From NCBI GenBank assembly GCA_021234535.1, contig SFZH01000008.1, positions 20,933,358 to 20,997,357 of the forward strand: a DNA stretch of 64,000 nucleotides, read 5' to 3'. Below, piece by piece: positions 47,592-58,257 of this stretch; position 1 is the stretch's first letter; each line of letters opens with the position of its first letter. The DNA is from Stichopus chloronotus. Its lineage: Eukaryota; Echinodermata; Holothuroidea; Aspidochirotida; Stichopodidae. Position numbers and translations under genes: made by a program. Below the pieces are notes generated by a model, which was not told the origin of the DNA, ran no database searches, and saw only the letters and a program-made list of their open reading frames with translations.

Positions 47592-50500
47592 AACACCATT
47601 TCTTTCTTTTTTTCTTGCCGTTAAATTTTGTCCATAATTGTCTCCGACAATTTAATAAGAGTAGCATTAATTAACCTTTCTGTTGTATCTTCCTTTCAAT
47701 TACACTTCCCTGATTGAACGAACAAGATTTTTAAACAAGTGCTTAAAAAAGTATGTACACAAAGATACACAATAATCACCAATGTTGGTTTATGGTGACT
47801 TAACTGGATGGAACTGACACCCAATCAACAAGTGCACTTACATCCATTACTCGTATGGGATATTCCTTTCGTGCGAGGGACTCACGAGGTATCTTTTAAA
47901 TCAGTACTTCGTTAAATGTTTCATTAAAATATGGTAGATTAAGTTATTTTTACAATAAGATACCAGTACATTATTAAAAAAGCATCAAATATGATTTGAG
48001 AATCCCTGTTGCTTGTTGAATGTTTATGGTTGTGGGAAGTGGGATTGGGAACGTGAGAAAGTCATTACTCATAAGGATTCTTTGAAATAAGTGTTTGTTT
48101 GGAAATTTATTTCTTTATGTTGATTACGAGAATTAATGAACTTAGAGACACTTATGGACAGTTATGGACAGTTGAGGTAATGAATACTTACAGGTTACTT
48201 AGTGTGGTAACAATGTCACAATGTTCAAGTTGGTCCCGAAACAGTTACTATGCTGGCCAGACCTTACACCTGTAATGTAAGCCATAGCATCATGTCACCT
48301 TTCCACGGAAAAATCGACAGTTAACAGCTTAGATGGAAATCGATTCTTTATATCCTGCTACAAACAGATCTTACAAGCAGAGTTGATTTGACCGTTTTAA
48401 ATCAGAAGTTTGTTGAATTATATTGTGAAATTAATTTTTGCCATTTTCGAATGTCTCATTAAGAATTTACAGCTCAAAATGTAAAATGTCATCAATCATA
48501 AACAATGGTGGTTCTTTGTCAATTGCAAACGAACTTTGCTGGCATGTTCTGAATCGTTTTTACCTTTTATCGAGGTTCGCTTCCAAATGCAAATGTGGTA
48601 ATTTACAAACCCACATTTTCTTGTGTCTCATTTTTTTTTCAAAGTCTCACCGTGAATAATCTTACAGAGTTAATTCAAGCTAGACCTTTGAATTAACTGA
48701 GGATAATTCATTCTCTCGGCTATGTGCTATCGCTGGTTGCACTTTGCTGTAACAGCACCTCACTTGATGACATTCTAACTTTTTTCCGTGCAGAGACAGT
48801 AGAAAAAAGTTTTGCTCTAAACTGGAGGTCAGGAGAAACTACAGAAAACTTTTTGTCTTACTTTTGTCTTGTAAGAATAGGTTGCGAAGAAACACCAATA
48901 ATAATAAGTAATACTGTTTTCATACTGTGATGTCAGACTGAGTCCCTACAATTTGAGGCCGAAATGTCAATGACGGTCAAATTTGGTAGTCCATCTACTG
49001 AAGTTGTGCCTCTCGTCAAAATCTGAATTCAAATGTTAGAGGTTAAATTAAGGAAAATTGTATTTTTCATTTGTTTCTTAATAAAACTTGACTATGATAA
49101 TGGGATCTTCATACATATGATCGGTCTTCAAGACATATCTAAAATCATATTCATATATGCGCCTATGATTCCTCCTGCACAGCAGTTCGGATAAAATTCA
49201 AAATTGGTAGATGGATGACCCAGTTGCGTATCTAATTAAAATCATGTAAGGTCAGAGTTCCGTGGTCAAATTGCAAAAAAATTGTTTTGATGTATTTCTT
49301 GACGAAAAATGGCTATTTTCAAAAGGACTTCAAGTAATTCAGCAATGAAGACAGTAGTATCTATATCTATTGCTTTTAATTTGTGTTGAGGTCAAAGGTC
49401 ATGGTTTGGGGTCAAAGATTAAATTTAATCTTGTAAAGATTGCGTCATACATATATAGACACTGCGTCCAAATTTCCGGCAAAGCCCTGTAAGCATGACA
49501 AGCATTTGAATAACATTTTGAATAATTGTGAACAGATAGATAGACAGATAGAGGGATAGACAGATAGATATAGATAAACAAAGCCAAAGAGGAAATGCTA
49601 CATAGAGAAGTCATAAAAAAGATTTAAAAAATAAAATGGCATACTGCGGCCACATGAAGACGCTACATAAATCATAAAGACTTAAAAAAAGCTACAAAAA
49701 ACGAAGCTACATGAAACAACATAGCTACGTATGCAACAACAGAAAAACGAATGAAAAAGAATAAAACGGAAACTGAAAAGGATGCACTGGTAAAAAAGGA
49801 GTAAAAGGATGCCATTAACGATAACGCTATAATTAACAGTCCTCATTGCACTAGGCAAAAACGAATTTCTATAACGTTTGTGACAGTCACAGGGAAGCAA
49901 GTCTACCAATACCCCCATAGAACGCGTGTCCATAAGTTGTTTGTTGAATGGATGGATAAAGCCATTAAGTACAGCGTCTAATTTAGTCTGGATGAGGCCC
50001 TGGTAAACCGAGTTAACCTCTTTTAAGTCTTTCTTTACCACTTGTGAAGCTTTTTAATTATACTGGCAATTCGCTGTGATTCCATCTTAGAAATTTTTCT
50101 GCCCCAACAAAATACCGCAAGACATTACCCTCATCTCTTTGCATTTTAGTTGTACGCGTATCAACTAAATACACCCTAACCGTACTCCTAACCCAACCCT
50201 AAACACAAGCAGCAAACAGTAAGTGGACGTACTACTCGCACACTGTTCAGTGTTCCTAACCTTACTACACCTGGACCATAAACTAACCTTTACATAACCT
50301 AACCGCGGCCATATAACCAACAGCCTAGTGATTTACGCTGTCAAGTAGGTTAAATATTTGCAGAACTGCACTCTTGAGGGCTTAATGTATTGAAAAATCC
50401 ATGCGAATAACTTCAAGCCAAACAATTATATTTTAAGGAGTGTTAATGTGAAGGTGGCTATATCCTGCCCTATGGAATATTGCTCAATGTTATAATTAAG

Positions 50501-50880
50501 TTGTGTTAGATGGTTTTGATACTTAGTGTTATTTTTACTTAGTTATCATGTAGACCAAGCCCGTTACCTTAGATATCGATATTTCCATTTTATGATAGTA
50601 TAATTCAATCTTCAGGATTTGGTGTCCCTGTTTAAGGACTCAACACTTCCATGTCACTTACATGTGTCCTAACATTGAGCAATATCCATCTTTCTTCCGG
50701 CAGAATATTGTTAGCAAACAATTACATGTGGTTGGGCTTAACAATAACAAATTCCTTTAGTTCAAATAAAATTTTATTTGTCTTCAAAGTTATTGGCTGA
50801 AAGGTAGACTGAGAGGACCATTCAGACATCATTGTAACATGAATGATAGATTTCTTAAGTGAATACTTTTTGAGATTTCC
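47592..50880. other. No supported gene; array tail and repeats
   Basis: The first part includes the shared intron block at 47900-48130. Around 49390-49420 occurs 'gaggtcaaaggtcatgg' and 'ggggtcaaag', direct repeats of an AGGTCA-like half site that probably belong to a repeat family. A (GATA)-type microsatellite lies at about 49533-49580. The minus-strand frame 49682-50041 (119 residues) has no recognised domain. Confidence 0.4.
49533..49580. repeat. GATA/GACA microsatellite
   Basis: A run of 'gatagatagacagatagagggatagacagatagatatagata', an imperfect tetranucleotide repeat. Confidence 0.8.
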
Positions 50881-50919
50881 TTCAAATGCTCTGCAGCAGT
50901 GCTGGAATACTAGAGTCCG

Positions 50920-51030
50920 GAATCAATACCAGTCTCGTGTCCTGATTTCCAAGGACTCGGAGTGTGAGTCGAAAAACTAGGACTCCGACCTGAGGACTTG
51001 AGGACTCGTTCCGAGACCGGGCACAAGTTC
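50920..51030. repeat. Degenerate GGACTCG-type repeat, locus 1
   Basis: Many spaced copies of 'ggactcg', 'gagtcg', 'aggactccgac' and 'gaggactcg' occur on both strands. A second locus with the same motif is at 54120-54250. This may be a minisatellite or part of a transposon. Confidence 0.5.
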
Positions 51031-51639
51031 TTATTAAAAAATGCAAATTGTGTGCAATTTGAATGAGAAACAAAGTGCCGCAACACTTGAAATCTCGATC
51101 TCCAACTTAACCATGTAGCGTAATATCTGCGCTCGTACCCTTACAGTGAAGCACAATAAATTAAAGGGGTTCTATGCATACACTCAAACACTAGTGCTGT
51201 CGGCGTGTCTGTCACATTGGTCATTCTGGCCTGTTACTACTATATGGAAGCTAGACCGAGATTTCGGATCACGAATTCCTTTGTAAACGACAAACGCAAG
51301 ATTACGTAGTGTTCAAGATACTAACGCCACCTAATGCCAGATGATTCCATAAATGGGGGAGTTCTACGCTATTTTCTTATCGGTAACTAACTCTTGTAGA
51401 GGAGTTGTTAATTTGACTCTTAAGAAGTTACGAGTCATTAACTAGTTTCCAAGATTTGTTTATATAAAAATATGGGAATTGTTTAATCATACAGAGTTTG
51501 TTTCCTGTCCGAGCACTGCTGAAGGATGGAAGGTAATTATTCATTCAATGCCTGAACTAAACTTCCCAATTTGGCTACAGATGTACTTAGTGGTGCTCGG
51601 ATAAACCTACAGGTCGTTGACGACTATGCACGTACGTAC

Positions 51640-51680
51640 ATTCAACCAGGGTGGTGTTATTAACACCACCCTGATTCAAC
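51640..51680. repeat. Perfect palindrome flanked by 7-bp direct repeats
   Basis: At 51647-51673 the arms CAGGGTGGTGTTA and TAACACCACCCTG are perfect inverted repeats separated by a single T. ATTCAAC occurs directly on each side (51640-51646 and 51674-51680). The layout mimics a tiny transposon reduced to its two ends, with a target-site duplication. Confidence 0.75.
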
Positions 51681-54119
51681 CATGAACACAAATCTAACAC
51701 AACAAAGTAACGCAGAACCAGATATGGGCCATTCTTTTTCTCCCTCCAAGGGAAATACTGGGGTAAAAATGAGCTTGTCACATGTACCCGTAATGAGATG
51801 TATTTTTTTTGTTTTTGTTTTTGTGGGGAAGGGGTGAACAGATGTACTCGTTAGTAGGTTTCGTAAGATAGTCAATATGACTTCATTCGTGACAAAATCC
51901 TATAGTGGTTACTATTGATGAAAAACAATGAGCCTACCCTGAAATTTCAGACTTTTGAGCTACAATAATCACTGCATGACATTTCCATTAAATTTCTGAA
52001 CACCTTGTACGTACCATTGTTCAGTGATGGTGCTAAATACATGCTGTGATCAATTAGCAATCTGTATGAAGAAACATCTTGATCGTTTCATTCCCAAAGT
52101 CTTGTTGCGCCAAACATTACCCTACTTAAACTTTGGCATAAAAATCAATAACCAAACAAGTTGTGCACTGCTTAAAATCGTCGTCATGAAATTTGTCATG
52201 CTGATATTGATATGAAAGTGCAATTCCTGAGCGATGGCACCCATTTTTGTCCATTTTTGTTGTACCTCACGTGTCAGGTGAAGCTCTGTTTACTGTAATA
52301 TTAAACAACCTGATAACTTTTGCCCTTTCGGTCTCCTAAAATATCATTTATTATGTTGAAATCAAACATGTGTAGTGCATTTCCCGCAATCTGGCATACA
52401 GTTTTCTCAATTTTTTCCTTTTACGCTAATGATCCCCCGATGATGTCTCTCCGTTAGGATAGTGTCTTAAGTATTGATGTAAATAATCCACCAAGTTTTG
52501 CCCCGTTATGTTTCAATTGAGCCATTTCCTGAGATATGGCAAGTCTTTCGGACAAACGTTTGTCGAGCGCTCGGCTAAGATTGTGTAACTGTCTATCGTA
52601 AACACCTAAGCAAATTTTCCTCTCTATGGATTCCTCTTAAATGAAATATTATGTTCTTACAAAACGTCACATCAATGGCGGTGGCATATAAAGAGCCAAG
52701 AATAAATGAAAGAGGAAGCGTATTTACTTATGATTCTTGTATCATCCTACCCAATCTAATATGTAATACCAGTAGATTGTTTCTCATTTGTTGAAAATTG
52801 TACACACAAACATTCCTATTGCAAGGCTGCCTACAGCCAGCTTAGAACACAAGTTAGGTGCCATTTCTCGCCATCGAGGAGGGGCTGCAAACCACAGTTT
52901 CTTGTACACTCCTCATCAATTGATGTGGGGCTTCTCCTTGATAGTCCAGTCCACTCCCACCCCCCTTTATTTCTTTCCGTCGCGCATGGTCACACCCCTC
53001 GATTGTCTGTCCTTTGGGGTCTGCTCCTCCGAATAGTCTATCATCCATGTGTGTCGCGCCCCACATTATTTGAATAAGCCAGCGTCATTTATAGTACTGC
53101 GGGAAATTATCTCCTTTGCGCGTAGTATCATTACATTGAGCGTCAAAGAATACTACCAAATATTTATGTGTGTGCTCAGAGTAACAGCAATCAGGAAGAT
53201 GCGCTTTCACAGGTGTCCGCAAAATGTGTGGTAAAGTACCGCAGCACTGTAAAAAAGTAAAAGTGGGAAGAAGGACATCCCCAAGTGGTGCAGCTGAATA
53301 AATATCTGGTTGCCCTCTTTTAACAACCTAGATCGCTGCCGCTGCCGAGATATTTCAAAGTTAACAGCAGAACGAAAAAAAAAAAAAAAAATAAGCAGGA
53401 TAAATATCTGAATGAGACGGCAATGATGGAGGTGGATGCATTAATGTTCTAGCAAATGCAAACAGCAGATTGGGATAAGTAGATAAGTAGTCAAACGTGC
53501 CAGTCCCCAGTGTACTTGCTGAGCAAATGATTAGCAGGAGGCTATCCAGATGACACCACACTAGAACAATTTGTCAGCAAAGATGATGGATACCCTAATG
53601 TTTCTTGAATGTAACGAATATGTTTTGCAGAGCCACGTTACAACTGCAAGACGGTCGGTGATATGAGGGGTGTTTTAGATATGTACAGGACTGGTGTGCA
53701 GGTAGAAACAATGTCCTCACTCATGGTCGTGTACATAGAACATTGAATTACAGTTAGATGGTGGAGAGGAGGGGCAAGGGGCTCTGCAATATTAATCAAC
53801 AAAGACTCACTTGACTTAGCTTAAATAATCTTGAGTTTGCCTTTTCGTACGCTTTGCTCATGGTTTGAATAAAGTAACATATAGCATGAATTAAATTCTT
53901 AAGACATTGTATCCCATTGGAATGATAGACTCTACAGCATCCCTGAAATTTATCTCAATAACCACCGTCCACATGTGGAAGTAGCCTGCTTACTATGACT
54001 ACCAATTACACATCGTCAAAAAAAAACTTCTTTTCTAAAAAAATGTTTTCAACAGTGATAAACTCTTCTAGAAGTTCAGAATGGGTGGATACTTTGGTCA
54101 TAATTCATAATTCACATTG
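51681..54119. other. No supported gene; contains a GC-richer patch
   Basis: A GC-richer stretch at about 52810-53070 stands out from the AT-rich surroundings and is open on both strands, but no motif is recognised. It may be part of a mobile element or captured sequence. The rest is AT-rich intergenic DNA. Confidence 0.35.
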
Positions 54120-54250
54120 AACAGCACAGTGACTCTGGGGCTCGGAATTGGATACCCTGACAATGACTCAGTACCAAGGACTCGAATTCGGACTCGGAGG
54201 GTAAGAGCTATGATGCGGACTCCTGCTCGGACTTGCTGTAGTCGACTCCA
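54120..54250. repeat. Degenerate GGACTCG-type repeat, locus 2
   Basis: The motif 'ggactcgaattcggactcgg' and related 'gatgcggactcctgctcgg' copies recur with short spacing, as at locus 1 (50920-51030). Confidence 0.5.
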
Positions 54251-54903
54251 ACATTGCTGTGCAGGCCTTAGGTCACTATTGAAATCAATACTTGTGAAAA
54301 GATGAATTCGTCGTAGGGTACCACATAAATTGATGTAACATCCATTTCAATTAAGGCAGATTTTCCTTCTATCCAAAGAGTGCACCAATTGGCTATACTA
54401 CGCTGATCAACAGCTAATGTGTCAAGTGTTTCTACTCTCGTATTGAAAATGAAACTGAAATGAAAAACTCATGACATTATGAATTCCAATTTTTATTTAT
54501 GGAATGTATCAGGTGCGGCGTAACTTTTATTAGGTGAATATAGGCTCTAGGAGGTGGTATCAGATTGCTCTGCAAAACAACTAATAAAGTGAGTAAAACG
54601 TGAGAAAATTGACGTGAAACGTGAAAGAAAAAAGACCGATACCAGCAAAATTCCCGACACCTCAAAGTTCTGACACCTACACCGACATGGCAGTGTTTCG
54701 AGACCAATACCGACATTAGGTACATCATGGTGTCCACACGGGGGTGACAGTGCACAACGATGTACGTTGGCATGCCAAGTGTACGTGTGTACGTGACTGG
54801 CTATATCTTGCCTGTGTGTGTACCGTTTGTGACTGAAATCGACCATAATATCATACTGTGAAAGAAACGATGGGTGCCTACTCCGTATATTGCCTTGTTG
54901 GTC

Positions 54904-55113
54904 ATGCAGAAATACACCAAACTTTTATTGATCTTATTTATTATTGCCTTAAAAGTTAGCTTGACACCCTTGTACACAGAATGCAGACAAGTTATACCAA
55001 CCAGGAAAAAACGTAAACCTGGTCGTGGTATGGACTACAAGAGTTTAATTAGCATGAGCATACTCAAGATCGAAATCATTAAACCAGCGAAACACGTTAC
55101 TATCCAGTTATAG
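54904..55113 (+). CDS. Putative secreted basic peptide, 69 residues
   Basis: The ATG at 54904 opens MQKYTKLLLILFIIALKVSL, a good signal peptide. TPLYTECRQVIPTRKKRKPG follows, then RGMDYKSLIS and a tail ending AKHVTIQL at TAG. A polybasic RKKRK could be a convertase site. The single Cys is close to the signal. It is on the opposite strand to the peptide array and converges on the 55.4-kb exon. There is no homologue within the window and no splice evidence, so it may be chance. Confidence 0.3.
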   Translation: MQKYTKLLLILFIIALKVSLTPLYTECRQVIPTRKKRKPGRGMDYKSLISMSILKIEIIKPAKHVTIQL

Positions 55114-55378
55114 CTGCGACTACATCAGTCCAACGATTATGGACGATATTCACTGTAACCTAATTGAAGTGGGTCGATGGCTATTTATGGTGGATGAGGG
55201 ATTAACGTACTCAGACATCGTTCATCACGCTGAGTTGTAAAGAAACTTCGTCAGAAAATAAAAAAAAATTCTTTGACTTTATATTATCATTAAGTCTGAA
55301 ACCTATCAAGTTGCGTATCTTTTATGTCCATTAACGTTGATCTATGTACTTTCTAGATGACCGCAGCCACATCTTGTT

Positions 55379-58103
55379 CTATTTTCTTGGATTAACAAAT
55401 AGGCGCCGAAACCACCGTTTAGTACTTTCACCATACTCGTTTCCCGAAGTTCCCAGGCGGTGAGCGGATTGGAAGATCACTGTAAACGATAAATAGCTAT
55501 AGCGTTATGGATCAGTACTTAATAACTTAATTCTTGATAACTTTTGACAAGACAAATTTGGTAAATTGTAACGGTTCCTTAGCCTTAATGGCAAGGTAAA
55601 TCAAAATATGAAGATAACTCTGATCTAAACATTACGTCTTTATTATAGTCGACATATTGTAAATTTTAAGGTGAACCTTTCAATATTTCAATTTGCCACA
55701 GGCAATATCACGCATTTTCGCTGACACTGTTTCCAGGAGTTACTTTGTGTAGCCAAAGTAACATTTTATGAAGCAAAGACAACGAAGGTGAGAAAAGTTT
55801 ATTAAGTAGGTTTGTACTAACATGAAAAGTGAAAGTACTAGATGATTGAGTGAACAGATTTTTAATATTTTTGTTTAAGAAAAAGAAAAAAACGAAAATT
55901 TCTTCCTTCAGTATGGTAGATTCTCTCCCTATCATGTCACAGTTTGAGACGTAAAAAATCTAAATTATTTAAATCTACGCAACCCACTGCATTTATTGAG
56001 CAGTGTGTTGCTTTGGTATTATCCATCCTGTAATTACCAATGTTAATACTGATGTTATTTGAAAGCTGAAAACAGACGATCATTTTCATAAGACGCAAAG
56101 TAATATAATTTCCAATTTATGCTTGTATTAACTTTCCCTTACGACTAACGTATGCTTATATCTCATAATTTAATTGTCGCTGTTCTTTTGCAACAAATAG
56201 CTTTTTCCTTACAAGATATGATAGATGCACAACAGAATAAAACGAAAAAAAAAAACACATAAACATGATTTTGAACCACTTGGAAACGATATCCTAAAAA
56301 AATTCTCAATGCTTGAAGAATGTGTATTGGAGTGTTTTTTTCAGGTGAGCTACAAGTTGAATGTTATGAACCCTGAATTAATCTAATAATTAAATGTATG
56401 TCACGTGCTTCTTTGTGTGGAAGATCGACGTCTTGTGAAAAGTTGATGCCGTGACATCAGACTGAAGCATATGTACCACTTCATATATGAATTCTCACCT
56501 CTTGTATTTCTTAAATTTCGTCATATATTAAAACTTACCGTATTCTAAAATGAATTGTTTTTTGTCGACCGGGTTGTCTTTCAAGAAACGCTTAAACAGT
56601 AACTCAACAATCAAATTTGAGAAATATGTACTGTCAATTAAAAAAGCTTGATGAAGGTTGCTGACATAGACACTTTCTTATAGATACATAATATACAAAC
56701 CCAAAAGTAAAAAATAAGTGTATAAGAAATTATATATTTTTATATCAAAACAAGGAAAGAAAAATAAATAAATCAATGACACTTGAAAGACAACTGTTAA
56801 AAGATTTGTTAGATGACTTTATTCAACTAGTGCTTAGTTGGGTCAAGTACCAGTTCCAAAAATTAGCTTCAAGATAGTTTGTTGAGGTGATTTCAATCTA
56901 AAACAAATATAATTAAAATAAGGATGCTGGTATGTAGTAGACAGTAAGGAAAACATGTCGAAATATGGACGGGAAAATGGTGGAAATGGAGAAAATGCTT
57001 TTGTCGACAAATGGCGGGAGTATCTCTTCTTTAAAAAATAAACAAGTGACTGAATACGTAATTCATAAGTACTTCTTAATACGATATTACAATATGAAAG
57101 TTAAGGAAATACAATTGCGTCATATGTTATCATGATTTTACGTTTAGATCAGAACGCAGACGATAACCTCCGAGGACCTCTGTCACCTATAAAAGTAATA
57201 TGATTTTCTTTGTAAGACGTAGTCTAGGTACAGTAAGACTGTAGGGCCTGGGGGGCCTGTCAGTGATAGCGAAGAACCTTTTTCACAGAGCGCCAGGATT
57301 TGAAGAACTTTAGATCAAGAAACATTACCTGGGGTAGAAGGCTGTGCCCAATATTTCAAATTATGGTTGTCGCTGCACTCTCTGTGCGGGCACTAACCAC
57401 TTACCAGGCACAACGCTCCATGTGCGACGGTACCAGTCTCCATTTTAATTTAAACCCTTGATCAACCAATGGTTTTAGAACCATTTGAATCTAGTTTTTT
57501 GTAGGATTTCTACAGAGGTGAAAGAAATTTGTTGGCACAGTCTGTTTACGTTACTTTTTGTAGTGATGAACTGGTTCACTACAACTTAGCAAAACTCAAT
57601 TGTCACACCACAAAGCTTGATATCATAAACATTCGATAGGGAGAGATTTACATTGAGATCTTAACATAATGGAGATACTTTAGTTGAGATGTACATTTAT
57701 TAGCACAAAACCAGTTGTATACACTGTCAAATTATTGCTGTGCACTTATTTCAGTCCACTGGCGTCACTGTGAGAATAAAACAGGTTGTTGTCAGTAAGA
57801 ACTGCATATGCAATCATGTGAAGTGTATCATTAACATATACGACAAAGGAAAGGGGCCGAGAAAAGACCCTGCGGGTCCGATGATGAATGGGTTTGGAGT
57901 TAAAAACAATATCTGTAGCAATTAGAAATAGATGTTGATCAGACCAATTACATACAGTTAGCAAGAATGTTTATCTAGTCATACAAGTTACGACATACTG
58001 CACAACCTTGACAGGAAATCACTTACTTTTCTCTCGACATGCCTGCCTCTGAGCCGGAGGTCACCAATAGACAGAGAACAATTACCGTCAGTATGAGCTT
58101 CAT
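55379..58103 (-). pseudogene. Collagen-triplet peptide gene with frameshifted exon 2
   Basis: Exon 1 (58103-58027) is intact: MKLILTVIVLCLLVTSG, then SEAGMSRE, ending AA|gtaagt in phase 2. Exon 2 (55479-55379) follows tttacag and begins DLPIRSPPGNFGKRVW before an in-frame TGA. Compared with the 30.7-kb copy there is one extra base in this stretch. In the alternative frame the peptide continues NEYGESTKRWFRRLFVNPRK to the same TAG that ends the other short forms. If the first frame is used, a 16-residue mature peptide results. Loss of function by one insertion, or a sequencing error, are the simple readings. The 2.5-kb intron contains a decayed reverse-transcriptase fragment. Confidence 0.6.
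57746..57900 (-). pseudogene. Decayed non-LTR retrotransposon RT fragment
   Basis: The minus-strand frames contain GPAGSFLGP and then, after a frame change, LSFVVYVND and LHMIAYAVLTDNNLFYSH. Together these follow the CR1/RTE-like pattern GxPQGSxLGPLLFLxYxND...FADDTxLFYSH. The catalytic Asp pair has been altered (TDNN), and the frame is broken, so it is an inactive remnant. Its ends are not defined. It lies inside the intron of the 58.1-kb peptide gene. Confidence 0.6.
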
Positions 58104-58257
58104 GATAGAGTCTTGGATATCAAATCAAATGAAATTGCTATTGATAGTGCAGTCTGTTATGACATTAAATCAGCCGTTTACAGCAAGGCATTAACGTTGA
58201 CGTGCACAGCCAATCATTTGTCTCCCGTATCTTAAACTGGTAATTTAAATATTGTAG
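58104..58257 (-). promoter_or_regulatory. Conserved promoter and 5' UTR of peptide gene at 58.1 kb
   Basis: This is the counterpart of 31905-32060. It keeps 'caatatttaaatta' (about 58242-58255), 'gattggctgtg' and 'atttcatttgatttgatatcc' in the same order on the minus strand. Confidence 0.45.

Noticed and set aside
49682..50041. 119-residue minus-strand open frame.
   Set aside because: It has no signal peptide, domain, splice context or homologous copy. The composition (poly-Phe tail) looks like translated low-complexity DNA.
50180..50220. Telomere-like 'ccctaacc..cctaacccaaccctaaac' sequence.
   Set aside because: Only a few irregular units, so not a convincing interstitial telomere array.
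52788..53066. Overlapping open frames on both strands in the GC-richer patch.
   Set aside because: Being open on both strands is expected from local base composition, and neither translation shows a recognisable domain.
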